A DNA stretch of 35,723 nucleotides from an uncultured Clostridia bacterium (lineage in GTDB: Bacteria; Bacillota; Clostridia; TANB77; CAG-508), in assembly GCA_944386195.1 (NCBI GenBank), contig CALXAD010000019.1:1-35723 (forward strand), given 5' to 3'. The position numbers were made by a program, and so were the translations under genes. Every line of letters begins with the position of its first letter. The first letter of the stretch is position 1. Shown here piece by piece: positions 26,050 through 35,604 of the stretch. The notes beneath the pieces are model-generated. The model saw nothing but the letters and a program-made list of their open reading frames with translations. It was not told the origin of the DNA and made no database searches.

Positions 26050-26763
26050 ATGGAAGAATTAGATTTAAAAGAATTATTTAGCATATTTTGGAATAAGAAG
26101 GTACAAATAATACTTATAGTATTAATATTTATTGTATTAGGAATAATTTATACAATAGGTTTCACAACACCGATGTATACATCATCAACATCACTTGTAT
26201 TAGCAGGAGCAGAAAGCTCATCAGATGGAGCAGAAACAGATTCAATAACAACAACAGATATAACAATAAACTCAAAATTAGTTTCTACATATAGTGTAAT
26301 AGTAAGAAGTAAGGATGTATTAGGTCAAGTTATATCTAATCTTGGGATAAATGAATCTTGGGAACAATTGAGGAATCATGTATCAGTAAGTTCAGTAGAA
26401 GATACAGAAGTAATTCAAATATCTGTAACAACAGAAAATCCAGAAGAATCAGCAAAGATAGCAAATGAGATAGCTAATGTATTTACTGAAAAAGTAGCAG
26501 ATATTTATAATATGAATAATGTTCATGTATTAGATGAAGCAGATGTAGAAAACGAACCATCTAATATAAATCACCAAAGAGATGTTGTTATATTTGCATT
26601 TATAGGTGTAGTAATTGCAGTAATATATGTATTAGTTGCAAACATGCTAGATACAACAGTAAAAACAGCAGAAGAAGTTGAAAAAGAATTTAAATTACCA
26701 GTTATAGCATCTATACCAATATATAATAATGAAATACAAAAGGCAAAAGGAGGAAGAAGATAA
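26050..26763 (+). CDS. cpsC: Wzz/CpsC-type chain-length determinant, BY-kinase activator
   Basis: 237 residues. Two membrane helices (about 16-38 and 175-197) flank an outer domain starting with PMYTSSTSLVLAG. The tail after the second helix (DTTVKTAEEVEKEFKLPVIASIPIYNN) is the segment that activates the partner kinase in Gram-positive CpsC/CapA proteins. Controls polymer length with CpsD. No kinase domain is fused, so this is the split Firmicutes arrangement. Its stop overlaps the CpsD start by one base (TAATG). Confidence 0.92.
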   Translation: MEELDLKELFSIFWNKKVQIILIVLIFIVLGIIYTIGFTTPMYTSSTSLVLAGAESSSDGAETDSITTTDITINSKLVSTYSVIVRSKDVLGQVISNLGINESWEQLRNHVSVSSVEDTEVIQISVTTENPEESAKIANEIANVFTEKVADIYNMNNVHVLDEADVENEPSNINHQRDVVIFAFIGVVIAVIYVLVANMLDTTVKTAEEVEKEFKLPVIASIPIYNNEIQKAKGGRR

Positions 26764-27770
26764 TGAAAAAAGAATTAATAGTACATCAAGACCCAAAATC
26801 TCCGATTTCAGAAGTATTTAGAACATTAAGAACAAATATTCAATTTATGAATACAAAAGGAAAATTAAAAACATTATTAGTAACATCAACAATGCCAAGT
26901 GAAGGAAAATCTTGGGTATCTTCAAATTTAGCAGTAACATTTGCACAAGCAGGAAAAAAAGTAGTGTTAATAGATGCTGATATGAGAAAAGGTAGACAAT
27001 ATACAATATTCGGAGCTTCACCAAGACCAGGACTTTCTAACTACTTATCAGGAGTAGGAGAAGATTATGATGAAGAAGATGATGAAGTAGACTTAGCAGA
27101 TTATATACAAGAAACAGGAGTAGATAACTTGTATTTAATAGCAGCAGGAAATGTACCACCAAACCCATCAGAATTATTAATAGCACCACAAATGGTAGAA
27201 TTGTTAGATAGATTAAAAGAAGTATGTGATATCATAATAATAGATGGAACACCAGCACAATTGGTAACAGATGCATTAATATTAGCAAGATTAGTAGACT
27301 CAACAGTAGTAGTTGCAGCAAGTAATCAAACAAAAAAAGAAGATTTAAAAAGATGTGTAACAAACATCCAAAATGTAGGTGGAAAAATAGCAGGAATAGT
27401 TATGAATAAGATGCCTATAAATGCTAAAAAATATGAACAATCATATTATTATGGTTCAACAACTATGTCAAAAGCAAAATCAGGAAATTCAAGACAAACA
27501 AGACAAGCAAGACCACAAAGAAAACAAAATAGTGAAATGTATAAAAGAGCATCTGACATAGTAAAACAAGGAAAAGTTTCATCACAAGATATAGGAAAAA
27601 AAAATCCAACACAACAAAGTATGAAAACAAATAATGATGATGAATTACCAAAAGCATTAACAAATAAAATAAAAATAGAAAACACTGAAGAAGTACCAAT
27701 GGAAAGAACAAAAGAAATATTAAATCAAATAAACAAATATTTAGACGAAGAAAAGAAAAAAATAAACTAA
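26763..27770 (+). CDS. cpsD: BY-kinase CpsD/CapB (tyrosine autokinase) with long C-terminal extension
   Basis: 335 residues. Walker A STMPSEGKSWVSSNLA (Lys49), Walker A' VVLIDADMRKG (Asp71/Asp73) and Walker B IIIIDGTP (Asp161). The tyrosine cluster YEQSYYYG (228-230) is where such kinases usually end, at about 230 residues. Here about 105 more residues follow, basic and Gln/Asn-rich (SRQTRQARPQRKQNSE), finishing with a charged helix. An acidic insert DYDEEDDEVD (about 101-110) is also unusual. The tyrosine cluster is therefore internal. It phosphorylates itself to switch polymer export and length, is activated by CpsC and reset by CpsB. Confidence 0.92.
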   Translation: MKKELIVHQDPKSPISEVFRTLRTNIQFMNTKGKLKTLLVTSTMPSEGKSWVSSNLAVTFAQAGKKVVLIDADMRKGRQYTIFGASPRPGLSNYLSGVGEDYDEEDDEVDLADYIQETGVDNLYLIAAGNVPPNPSELLIAPQMVELLDRLKEVCDIIIIDGTPAQLVTDALILARLVDSTVVVAASNQTKKEDLKRCVTNIQNVGGKIAGIVMNKMPINAKKYEQSYYYGSTTMSKAKSGNSRQTRQARPQRKQNSEMYKRASDIVKQGKVSSQDIGKKNPTQQSMKTNNDDELPKALTNKIKIENTEEVPMERTKEILNQINKYLDEEKKKIN

Positions 27771-27798
27771 TGTATGAATAACAAAAGGAGAATAAGAA

Positions 27799-28620
27799 AT
27801 GATAGACATGCATAGCCATATACTTCCTAATATAGACGACGGTTCAAGAAGTATAGAAGAGACATTTAATTTAATAAAAGAAGCAAAAAATGTAGGATTT
27901 GATGCAATAATCTCAACATCACATTATATGGAAGGATATTATGAAACCAATGTACCAGAAAGAGAAGTTTGGATAAATGCAATTTATGAAAATTTACAAG
28001 CTAAAAATATGGATATAAAATTGTATTTAGGAAATGAAATATATATGTCAGAAAACATAATATCATTATTAGAAGAAAGAAAAGCATCAACAATAAATGA
28101 CACAAGTTATGTATTATTTGAATTACCATTAAATGCAGAACCACTTAATTTATATGACACCATATATTCAATGCAACAATATAAATTAGTACCAATATTA
28201 GCACATCCAGAAAGATATAGTTTTGTACAAAAAGAGCCGGAACTAATATATGATTTAATACAAAAAGGTGTACTAATGCAAGCGAACTATGGAAGTATAA
28301 TAGGTCAATATGGTAAAAAAGCACAATTAATAGTAAAAAAATTCTATGAAAATAAAATGATACATTTCCTAGGTACAGATGTTCATAGACAAAATACAGT
28401 ATATCCTAGAATTCCACAAATATTAGCAGAATTAAATGATTTAATAGGAGAAGAAAAATTAGAAGAATTAACAACAATAAATCCAATGTTAGTATTACAA
28501 AACAAAAGAATAGATATAGAAGAACCACATAAAATAGAATTAAGCGTTAAAGAAAAACTAGAGATGGCAAAAGATGATTTTGTAGGAAAAATAAAGAAAA
28601 CATTAAGAAAGAAGGATTAG
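27799..28620 (+). CDS. cpsB: CpsB/CapC/YwqE PHP-type tyrosine phosphatase
   Basis: 273 residues. Metal ligands of the PHP fold are in place: MIDMHSHILPNIDDG (His5, His7), STSHYM (His42), LGNEIYM (Glu80), LAHPERY (His136) and GTDVHRQN (Asp194, His196). It removes phosphate from the CpsD tyrosines. The C-terminal ~40 residues are Lys-rich beyond the core. AAAGGAG ribosome site; last of the three regulatory genes, with glmM starting four bases after its stop. Confidence 0.93.
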   Translation: MIDMHSHILPNIDDGSRSIEETFNLIKEAKNVGFDAIISTSHYMEGYYETNVPEREVWINAIYENLQAKNMDIKLYLGNEIYMSENIISLLEERKASTINDTSYVLFELPLNAEPLNLYDTIYSMQQYKLVPILAHPERYSFVQKEPELIYDLIQKGVLMQANYGSIIGQYGKKAQLIVKKFYENKMIHFLGTDVHRQNTVYPRIPQILAELNDLIGEEKLEELTTINPMLVLQNKRIDIEEPHKIELSVKEKLEMAKDDFVGKIKKTLRKKD

Positions 28621-28623
28621 ATA

Positions 28624-29988
28624 ATGAGAAAATATTTTGGAACAGATGGAATTAGAAGAATTGCAAACACAGAATTAACACCAGAATTAGTTTACAAAGT
28701 TGCAAAAGCAGGAGCATATGTATTATCAAAACATACAGACCATACACCTGTAATATTAATAGGAAGGGATACTCGTATTTCAGGAACATTGATAGAAAGT
28801 GCTATGGTAGCAGGATTCTTAAGCTATGGAGCAAATGTAAAATTATTAGGAGTAATTCCAACACCAGGAGTTGCATATTTAACAAGAAAATTAAATGCAG
28901 ATGCAAGTGTAGTAATTTCAGCATCACATAATACCTATGAATTTAATGGAATAAAATTCTTTAGCAATAAAGGAATGAAAATACCAGATAGTTTAGAAGA
29001 AGAAATCGAAGAAGTAATGGAATCTGGAAAATTAGAAGAATTGAAAGCAGTAAACGACAAAATAGGTGTAACAGAATATTCTATGGACTTAATGGATGAA
29101 TATGTATATTTCTTTAGAAAAAACTTTGATGATGAAATTGCAAAATATAATAGAGATGATTTCGTAGTAGCATTAGATACAGCAAATGGAGCAACATCAG
29201 TTGTTGCAGAAAAAGTATTTAAAGTATTAGGAATAAATTATAGAATAATAAATAATCATCCAAATGGAATAAATATAAACGATAATTGTGGTTCAACACA
29301 TTTAGATGGATTAAAAAAATATGTAGTAGAAAATCATATGAGTTTAGGAGTTGCATATGATGGAGATGGAGATAGATGCTTAGCTGTTGACGAGAAAGGA
29401 AATGAAATAGATGGAGATAAACTTTTAGCAATAATATCTCAAAATTTAAGAAAACAAGGAAAACTAAAAAAAGATACAATAGTTGCAACAGTTATGAGCA
29501 ACTTAGGACTAAATAAATATGCAAGAGATAATGGATTAGAATTATTACAAACAAAAGTAGGAGATAGATATGTTTTAGAAGAAATGCTAAAAGATGGATT
29601 TAACTTAGGAGGAGAACAATCAGGACATATTATTTTACTTGACTACAATCCAACAGGAGATGGAATATTAACATCATTAATGTTAATAAAATCTATTTTA
29701 GAAGAAGGAAAAAAGGCATCAGAATTAGCAAGTATAGTAAAATTATATCCTCAAACATTAGTAAATGCTAAAGTAAGTGCAGATAAAAAATATGATTATG
29801 ACAAAGATGAAGAAATAAAAGAAGCAATAGAAAAATTAGAAAAAGAATTTGCAGGAAATGGAAGAGTACTAATTAGAGCATCAGGAACAGAACCATTAGT
29901 CAGAGTTATGATAGAAGGAGAAGACCAAGAATATATAACAAAAAAGGCAAAAGAAATAGCAAGTTTAATAGAGAAAAAAATGTCATAA
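28624..29988 (+). CDS. glmM: Phosphoglucosamine mutase
   Basis: 454 residues. KYFGTDGIRRIAN at the start, the phosphoserine loop SASHNTYEFNG (Ser101), the metal-binding DGDGD (Asp246-Asp250) and the phosphate-binding RASGTEPLVRVMIEG near the end. Converts glucosamine-6-phosphate to glucosamine-1-phosphate, toward UDP-GlcNAc, the precursor of both peptidoglycan and the bacillosamine pathway encoded upstream. Probably co-transcribed with cpsB. Confidence 0.96.
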   Translation: MRKYFGTDGIRRIANTELTPELVYKVAKAGAYVLSKHTDHTPVILIGRDTRISGTLIESAMVAGFLSYGANVKLLGVIPTPGVAYLTRKLNADASVVISASHNTYEFNGIKFFSNKGMKIPDSLEEEIEEVMESGKLEELKAVNDKIGVTEYSMDLMDEYVYFFRKNFDDEIAKYNRDDFVVALDTANGATSVVAEKVFKVLGINYRIINNHPNGININDNCGSTHLDGLKKYVVENHMSLGVAYDGDGDRCLAVDEKGNEIDGDKLLAIISQNLRKQGKLKKDTIVATVMSNLGLNKYARDNGLELLQTKVGDRYVLEEMLKDGFNLGGEQSGHIILLDYNPTGDGILTSLMLIKSILEEGKKASELASIVKLYPQTLVNAKVSADKKYDYDKDEEIKEAIEKLEKEFAGNGRVLIRASGTEPLVRVMIEGEDQEYITKKAKEIASLIEKKMS

Positions 29989-30017
29989 AAATGTAATAAA
30001 AACGTAATATAAAACTG

Positions 30018-30046
30018 TTGATTTAAAAGATTATTAATGATATATT
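30018..30046 (+). promoter_or_regulatory. Promoter for the small membrane protein
   Basis: TTGATT, 17-base spacer, TATATT; 36 bases before ATG 30083 with GGAGGG between. Confidence 0.5.
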
Positions 30047-30082
30047 ACATTTACTAAAACAAAAGAAGATGGAGGGAAAAAG

Positions 30083-30421
30083 ATGTTTATTTTTGATATA
30101 TCAAATCCACTTACTTTATTATTAATGTTAGCAGCTACGGTTCTATTAATATTTTTATCACAAGAAATAAAAAAGAGTTTGATATCAGCAGTTATATTAT
30201 TTGTATATCTTGTGTTATTAATAATACATGTAGCTCAATTAGCAACTTTACCAGAAGAATTTAGATATATGTTATCAACATTATCAAGATGTGTAGTAAT
30301 TGACTTTATTTTTGTATTTATATGTTTCTTCTCATATCTATGGGTAGACGATTTAGAGACAAAAGTAAAAGGAAAAGCAAGTTTAGATAATAGTTTAGAT
30401 TGGTTTTGGAAAAAAGTTTAA
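30083..30421 (+). CDS. Small membrane protein, unknown function
   Basis: 112 residues with three or four hydrophobic segments (about 8-24, 32-52 and 72-92) and a basic C-terminus (KVKGKASLDNSLDWFWKKV). Own promoter, GGAGGG ribosome site and a terminator behind it, so it is a real single gene. I do not recognise a family. Confidence 0.75.
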   Translation: MFIFDISNPLTLLLMLAATVLLIFLSQEIKKSLISAVILFVYLVLLIIHVAQLATLPEEFRYMLSTLSRCVVIDFIFVFICFFSYLWVDDLETKVKGKASLDNSLDWFWKKV

Positions 30422-30435
30422 TATTGAAAGTATAA

Positions 30436-30463
30436 AAGGGTCCGATTTATGTCGGGCTTTTTG
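30436..30463 (+). terminator. Terminator after the small membrane protein
   Basis: GTCCGA/TCGGGC stem (one G-U), short loop and TTTTT. The gap to 30554 is otherwise AT-rich with no clear promoter. Confidence 0.7.
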
Positions 30464-30554
30464 TTATGGAAAATAAAAATATAAAAAGTAACATATTTTG
30501 ATAAACATATGAATATATATAGAAATAATAAGAACTTAAGACAAGGAGAAAAAT

Positions 30555-31766
30555 ATGTTTAATGTTACTGTATTAAAATTAAGAGATATTATAAAATTTT
30601 TAGCAGGAATACTATTGATATTTCTAATAGTATTTTTTATTGGAAAAAACCTAAAAAAAGAAAACAATACAAATCAGGAAGAAAAAATTGGAAACAATAT
30701 AGTAGAAAAAATAGAAAAAGGAATATCATCAATAACTAAAAACAGTATGTTACAAGCATTAGACCAGACAATACCTGCTATGTCAAATATAAATGAAGAA
30801 TATAAAAAGGTAGCTAAAGAAGATGATAATAAAAATAAAGATATTTTACAAGAAATGATAGGGACGCAAATAAGTTCTATAAAAAGTATAGAAAAGTTAG
30901 ATGAAACTAAACAAGAAGAAAAAACAGAAGAAGAAAAAAGTAATAATAATAATGAAAATGAAACAAAAAAAGAAGAAACAAGTACAGAAACTGAAGTAGC
31001 AAAAGCGGGAGTGAAAACAGAAGTAATAACAAATAATCCAATAAAAGATTCAAGTAATACACAATATGGAAGTGTAAAAATAAAAAATGAAACAGATTAT
31101 AATTTAACAGAAGAAATGTTAAATCCAGATGATATAAAAATAGAAAATAAAAATATAATATTATTTCATACACATAGTTGTGAAAGTTATACAGCAAGTG
31201 AAAAACATCCATATACACCAACAGGAAATTATAGAACAACAGATAAAAACTTTAATATGATAAGAGTAGGAACAGAATTAGAAACATATTTAAAAGGGTA
31301 TAACTATAATGTAGTACATAGTACAGATTATCATGATTATCCGGCATATAATGGCTCATACACACGTTCATTAAAAACAGTAGAAAACATATTACAAACA
31401 ACGCCAAGTGATATAATAATAGATATACATAGAGATGCAATAGGTTCTAGAAGTGACTATGCACCAACAGTAAAAATTGGAGATGAAGAAGCAGCACAAT
31501 TAATGTTTGTAATAGGAACAAATGATGGAGGATTATGGCATCCAAATTGGAATCAGAATTTAAAATTTGCAATAAAAATACAGCAAAAAGCAGAAGAAAT
31601 GTACCCAGGATTATTTAAAACAATGATGTTAACTAAATCTAGATATAATCAACATACAGGAAAGTATGCAAGTATAATAGAAGTAGGAGCAACAGGAAAC
31701 ACACTAGACCAATGCTTAGTAAGCATGAAATATTTAGCAGAAGTAATGCATGAAGTGATACAATAG
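30555..31766 (+). CDS. spoIIP: SpoIIP-family sporulation amidase/endopeptidase
   Basis: 403 residues. N-terminal membrane helix (about 12-30), a long Lys/Glu/Asn-rich linker (about 31-180), then the SpoIIP catalytic domain. It holds LFHTHSCESYT (His205, His207, Glu210), the PTGNYRTTDKN loop, DIIIDIHRDA (His292) and the Zn-site glutamate in IIEVGATGNT (Glu376). SpoIIP cuts peptidoglycan during engulfment of the forespore together with SpoIID and SpoIIM, which are not in the window. This is the best evidence that the organism makes endospores. Confidence 0.92.
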   Translation: MFNVTVLKLRDIIKFLAGILLIFLIVFFIGKNLKKENNTNQEEKIGNNIVEKIEKGISSITKNSMLQALDQTIPAMSNINEEYKKVAKEDDNKNKDILQEMIGTQISSIKSIEKLDETKQEEKTEEEKSNNNNENETKKEETSTETEVAKAGVKTEVITNNPIKDSSNTQYGSVKIKNETDYNLTEEMLNPDDIKIENKNIILFHTHSCESYTASEKHPYTPTGNYRTTDKNFNMIRVGTELETYLKGYNYNVVHSTDYHDYPAYNGSYTRSLKTVENILQTTPSDIIIDIHRDAIGSRSDYAPTVKIGDEEAAQLMFVIGTNDGGLWHPNWNQNLKFAIKIQQKAEEMYPGLFKTMMLTKSRYNQHTGKYASIIEVGATGNTLDQCLVSMKYLAEVMHEVIQ

Positions 31767-31790
31767 GGACGGAGCTTTTTTGTCTCATTT

Positions 31791-31817
31791 AGGCAGAAAA
31801 ATTCTGTCTTTTTTTAA
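31791..31817 (+). terminator. Terminator after spoIIP
   Basis: GGCAGA/TCTGTC stem with one G-U pair, A-rich loop and seven T. Confidence 0.7.
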
Positions 31818-31839
31818 ATAAAAAAATGCTAACAAAATC

Positions 31840-31868
31840 TTGCAATATAAATATTACTTGTATATAAT
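31840..31868 (+). promoter_or_regulatory. Promoter of pgi
   Basis: TTGCAA, 17-base spacer, TATAAT; 37 bases before ATG 31906. Confidence 0.65.
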
Positions 31869-31905
31869 GTAACTGTAAAAATTCAAAAGAAAGTGGTGAT
31901 TTTTT

Positions 31906-33213
31906 ATGGCGGAAATCAGTTTAAATTTAAAAAATAGTGGTATAACAATGAGAAATATAATGGAGTATAAAGAACAAGTAGAAAATATTCATAAAGATTT
32001 ACATAGAAGAGCAAATGAGGAAAAAGATTTTGTCGGATGGCTAGATTTACCAACAAATTACGATAAAGAGGAATTTAAAAGAATAAAAAAAGCAGCAAAG
32101 AAAATAAAAAAAGAATCAGATATATTGGTAGTAATAGGAATAGGAGGCTCATATTTAGGAGCAAGAGCAGTAATAGAAGCGTTAACAAGTTCATTTAATA
32201 ATTTACTTACATCAAAACAAAGAAAATATCCACAAATACTATTTGCAGGAAATAATTTAAGCTCAAATTATTTAAATGAATTAATAGAATATATAGGAAA
32301 TAAAGACTTTTCAGTAAATGTAATATCAAAATCAGGAACAACAACAGAGCCGGCAATAGCATTTAGAATATTTAGAGAAATATTAGAAAATAAATATGGA
32401 ATAGATGAAGCAAGAAGTAGAATATATGCAACAACAGATAAAGAAAAAGGAGCATTAAAAGTACTTGCTCAAAAAGAAGGATATGAGACATTTGTAGTGC
32501 CAGATAATGTTGGAGGAAGATATTCAGTATTAACAGCAGTAGGACTACTTCCAATAGCAACAGCAGGAATTGATATTGATAAATTAATGGAAGGAGCAAG
32601 AATAGCAGAAGAAAGATATAATGATAGCAATTTAAAATACAATGAGTGTTATCAATATGCAGTTGCAAGAAATGTATTGTATAAATTAAATAAAAATACT
32701 GAAATATTAGTAAATTATGAGCCAAAAATGCATTATTTTACAGAATGGTGGAAACAATTATATGGAGAAAGTGAAGGAAAAGACCAAAAAGGAATATTCC
32801 CAGCAGGAGTAGATAATACAACAGACTTACACTCAATGGGGCAATATATCCAAGAAGGAAGAAGATGCTTATTTGAAACAGTATTGTCTGTAAAAGAACC
32901 AAAAACAGATATAAAAATAAATCCAGATGACGACAATTTAGATGGATTAAATTATTTGGCAGGAAAAACATTAGATTTTGTAAATAAAAAAGCAATGGAA
33001 GGAACAATAAAAGCTCATGTATCAGGAGATGTTCCAAATATTCAAATAACAATGAATAAATTAGATGAAGAAAATTTAGGAGAATTAATATATTTCTTTG
33101 AAAAAGCATGTGCTATGTCTGGAAATATATTAGGGGTAAACCCATTTAATCAACCAGGAGTAGAAGAATATAAAAAGAATATGTTTAAACTATTAAAAAA
33201 ACCAGGATATTAA
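31906..33213 (+). CDS. pgi: Glucose-6-phosphate isomerase
   Basis: 435 residues, the short Firmicutes form. [33 protein letters not shown] (sugar-phosphate binding), [17 protein letters not shown], and [18 protein letters not shown] near the active-site histidine; the catalytic lysine region lies in [15 protein letters not shown]. Interconverts glucose-6-phosphate and fructose-6-phosphate, at the branch between glycolysis and sugar-nucleotide supply. Ribosome site is a weaker AAAGTGGTGA. Confidence 0.95.
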   Translation: MAEISLNLKNSGITMRNIMEYKEQVENIHKDLHRRANEEKDFVGWLDLPTNYDKEEFKRIKKAAKKIKKESDILVVIGIGGSYLGARAVIEALTSSFNNLLTSKQRKYPQILFAGNNLSSNYLNELIEYIGNKDFSVNVISKSGTTTEPAIAFRIFREILENKYGIDEARSRIYATTDKEKGALKVLAQKEGYETFVVPDNVGGRYSVLTAVGLLPIATAGIDIDKLMEGARIAEERYNDSNLKYNECYQYAVARNVLYKLNKNTEILVNYEPKMHYFTEWWKQLYGESEGKDQKGIFPAGVDNTTDLHSMGQYIQEGRRCLFETVLSVKEPKTDIKINPDDDNLDGLNYLAGKTLDFVNKKAMEGTIKAHVSGDVPNIQITMNKLDEENLGELIYFFEKACAMSGNILGVNPFNQPGVEEYKKNMFKLLKKPGY

Positions 33214-33218
33214 AATAA

Positions 33219-33320
33219 TTGAGGGACCAACTGGGGACGTTTCTTATTGGACAAAATGTCCAATAAGGGACAGTCCCCAAATGGACAAAATGTCCAAAAA
33301 GAAACGTCCCCAACTGGACA
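33219..33320. repeat. Nested palindromic REP-like element
   Basis: About 100 bases of stacked inverted repeats: outer 13-bp arms GGGGACGTTTCTT (33233-33245) and its complement (33299-33311), a perfect 10-bp hairpin (33244-33266), GGGAC/GTCCC (33267-33277) and TGGACA/TGTCCA (33282-33296). Much more GC-rich than its surroundings. Open in one frame but not protein-like; the thioesterase starts after it. Confidence 0.8.
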
Positions 33321-33336
33321 GAAAAGAGGTAGCAAA

Positions 33337-34056
33337 ATGATTTTTAAAGAGAATTTTAGGACAAGATTAACAGATATAGGAAAAGATAATAAAATAAAGA
33401 ATAAGGCATTATTACAAATATTAGAAGATATTGGCGGATATCATTCAGATGTAGTTGGATATGGAGCAAATGATACATTAAAAAATAAAACTACATGGAT
33501 TTTATTAGATTGGAAATTAAAAGTAATAAATAGACCTAAATATGGACAAACTTTAGAAACACATACTTGGGTAAGGGACAAAAATAGATTTTTTACATTT
33601 CGTGATTATGAAATATATGATGAAAAAGGTAATATTTGTGCTATAGCAACTTCTAAATGGACGTTAGTAAATATAGAAACAGGAAAAATGGAAAGAATAA
33701 CTGATGATATTGTTAATGCATATACTATAGAAGAAAAGGAGGTTTTTCCAGGAGAAAAACTAGAAAAACCAGTAATACCAAAAGAGTTTTCAAATGAAAT
33801 TGAATATACAGTAATTAGAAAAGATATTGATATTAATAAACATATGCATAATTTATATTATTTAGACCTAGCATATGAAGCATTACCAGAAGATGTTTAT
33901 AATAATAGACCATATGATAATGTAAGAATTATGTATAAAAAAGAAATAAAATTAGGTGATACTGTAATTTGTAAATATTCAAATGAAAACGATAGACATA
34001 CGGTAGTAATAACAGATAAAGAAGAAAATTTACATGCAATAATTGAAATGAAATAA
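33337..34056 (+). CDS. Acyl-ACP thioesterase (FatA/FatB family)
   Basis: 239 residues, two hot-dog folds. The first has DIGKDNKIKNKALLQILEDIGGYHSD and TTWILLDWKLKVINRPKYG; the second has IRKDIDINKHMHNLYYLDLAYE, where Asp-x-Asn-x-x-His is the catalytic motif. Releases free fatty acids from acyl-ACP. Start chosen at 33337 (GAGGT 7 bases upstream); a longer frame from 33247 would only translate the palindromic element into low-complexity sequence. Confidence 0.88.
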   Translation: MIFKENFRTRLTDIGKDNKIKNKALLQILEDIGGYHSDVVGYGANDTLKNKTTWILLDWKLKVINRPKYGQTLETHTWVRDKNRFFTFRDYEIYDEKGNICAIATSKWTLVNIETGKMERITDDIVNAYTIEEKEVFPGEKLEKPVIPKEFSNEIEYTVIRKDIDINKHMHNLYYLDLAYEALPEDVYNNRPYDNVRIMYKKEIKLGDTVICKYSNENDRHTVVITDKEENLHAIIEMK

Positions 34057-34074
34057 CAAAAATGTAAAAAAATA

Positions 34075-34103
34075 TTGAATTTTGTACATACTATTGATAT
34101 AAT
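34075..34103 (+). promoter_or_regulatory. Promoter of pyk
   Basis: TTGAAT, 17-base spacer, TATAAT; 31 bases before ATG, with GGGAGG between. Confidence 0.7.
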
Positions 34104-34134
34104 ACAAGCAGTGTGAGTAAGGGAGGAAATAAAT

Positions 34135-35577
34135 ATGGATGCAAAGTTTAGAAAAACTAAGATAATTGGAACAATAGGACCAGCAAGTGAAAGCGAAGAA
34201 ATGCTAACAAAACTAATAAATGCAGGATTAAATGTAGCTAGAATTAATTTTTCTCATGGAGGATATGAGGAAAATAGAGAAAAAATAGAAAATGTTAAAA
34301 GAGTAAGAGAAAAATTACACAAACCAGTAGCACTAATGTTAGATACAAAAGGACCAGAGATTAGAACTGGTGTATTAGAAACAGGAAACGAAAAAGTAGA
34401 GATAAAAGAAGGACAAAAATTTACATTTGTACATGATGATATAGTAGGAAATAATGAAAGAACAACAATTACTTATAAAAACTTATATAATGAAGTAAAA
34501 GTTGGAACTGAATTATTAGTAGATGATGGAGCTATTAAATTTAGAGTAGAAGAAATAAAAGATAAAGATATTGTATGTGTTGCTTTAAATACTGGAAAAT
34601 TAGGTAGTAGAAAAACAATAAATATTCCTTCAGTAAAAATCCAAATGGACTTTTTATCACAAAAAGATTCTGATGATATTAAAGAAGGAATAAAAGGTGG
34701 GTTTGATTATATAGCAGCTTCATTTGTAAGAAGAGCTCAAGACGTTAGAGATATAAAAAATTTATTAAAAGAAAATGGTGGAGAAAGAATAAAAATTATT
34801 TCTAAAATTGAAAGTCAAGAAGGTATAGAAAATTTTGATGAAATTTTAGAAGAATCTGATGGAATAATGGTAGCTCGTGGAGATATGGGAGTAGAAGTTC
34901 CAATGGAAGATGTTCCAATTTACCAAAAACAAATTATAAAGAAATGTAATAAAGCAGGAAAACCTGTTGTAACAGCAACTCAAATGTTAGAGTCAATGAC
35001 ACAAAATCCAAGACCAACAAGAGCAGAAGTAAGTGATGTTGCAAATGCAGTATATGATTTAACAAGTGATATAATGCTTTCAGGTGAATGTGCAATGGGT
35101 AAATATCCGGTTGAATGTGTTGAGACAATGGATAAAATTTCAAGAACAGTAGAAAATTCAATTAAATATTGGAAAAGATTTTATACTAGAAGTTTTGACC
35201 ATGATAAAAAAGATATAGAAGATGCTTTTGCATATACAACAGCAGTTACAGCAGAACAAACACAAGCAGATGCTATAGTTGCATATACACATACAGGAAA
35301 TTCTATAGAAAAATTAGCTTCACTTGCTATAGCTTGCCCAATTTTTGCAATTACAGATGATATAAAAACTTATTATCAATTAGGATTAATCTTTAATGCA
35401 ATTCCAGTATTATGTGAAAGTGGAGAATCAATTGATGATAAGATTAATCTTGGAATTGAACAATTAAAGAAAGATGGAATACTAAAAGAAGGAGATATGG
35501 TAGTATTGGCTGGTGGAGCATCAGTATTACCCAAGCAAAATAAAGGAAAAGTAATTGGTGGATGTGTTAAAATATAA
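34135..35577 (+). CDS. pyk: Pyruvate kinase
   Basis: 480 residues: TKIIGTIGPASES at the start, MLDTKGPEIRTG, the B domain, then IISKIESQEGIENFDEI, DGIMVARGDMGVEVP and TATQMLESMTQNPRPTRAEVSDVANAV around the active site, with the regulatory C domain to the end. It lacks the extra C-terminal PEP-utiliser domain seen in many Bacilli enzymes. Makes pyruvate and ATP from PEP and ADP. Own promoter; no clear terminator follows directly. Confidence 0.97.
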   Translation: MDAKFRKTKIIGTIGPASESEEMLTKLINAGLNVARINFSHGGYEENREKIENVKRVREKLHKPVALMLDTKGPEIRTGVLETGNEKVEIKEGQKFTFVHDDIVGNNERTTITYKNLYNEVKVGTELLVDDGAIKFRVEEIKDKDIVCVALNTGKLGSRKTINIPSVKIQMDFLSQKDSDDIKEGIKGGFDYIAASFVRRAQDVRDIKNLLKENGGERIKIISKIESQEGIENFDEILEESDGIMVARGDMGVEVPMEDVPIYQKQIIKKCNKAGKPVVTATQMLESMTQNPRPTRAEVSDVANAVYDLTSDIMLSGECAMGKYPVECVETMDKISRTVENSIKYWKRFYTRSFDHDKKDIEDAFAYTTAVTAEQTQADAIVAYTHTGNSIEKLASLAIACPIFAITDDIKTYYQLGLIFNAIPVLCESGESIDDKINLGIEQLKKDGILKEGDMVVLAGGASVLPKQNKGKVIGGCVKI

Positions 35578-35604
35578 TAAATAAGAGAAAACAAAAGATG
35601 AAGG

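Noticed and set aside
31767..31790. GGGACGGAGC...GTCTC after spoIIP as a second copy of the REP-like element.
   Set aside because: Only a few bases resemble the element at 33.2 kb and the arms pair poorly; too little to call.
33247..33336. In-frame 30-codon extension of the thioesterase gene.
   Set aside because: It is translated palindromic repeat with low-complexity residues, lacks a ribosome site, and family homology begins at 33337.
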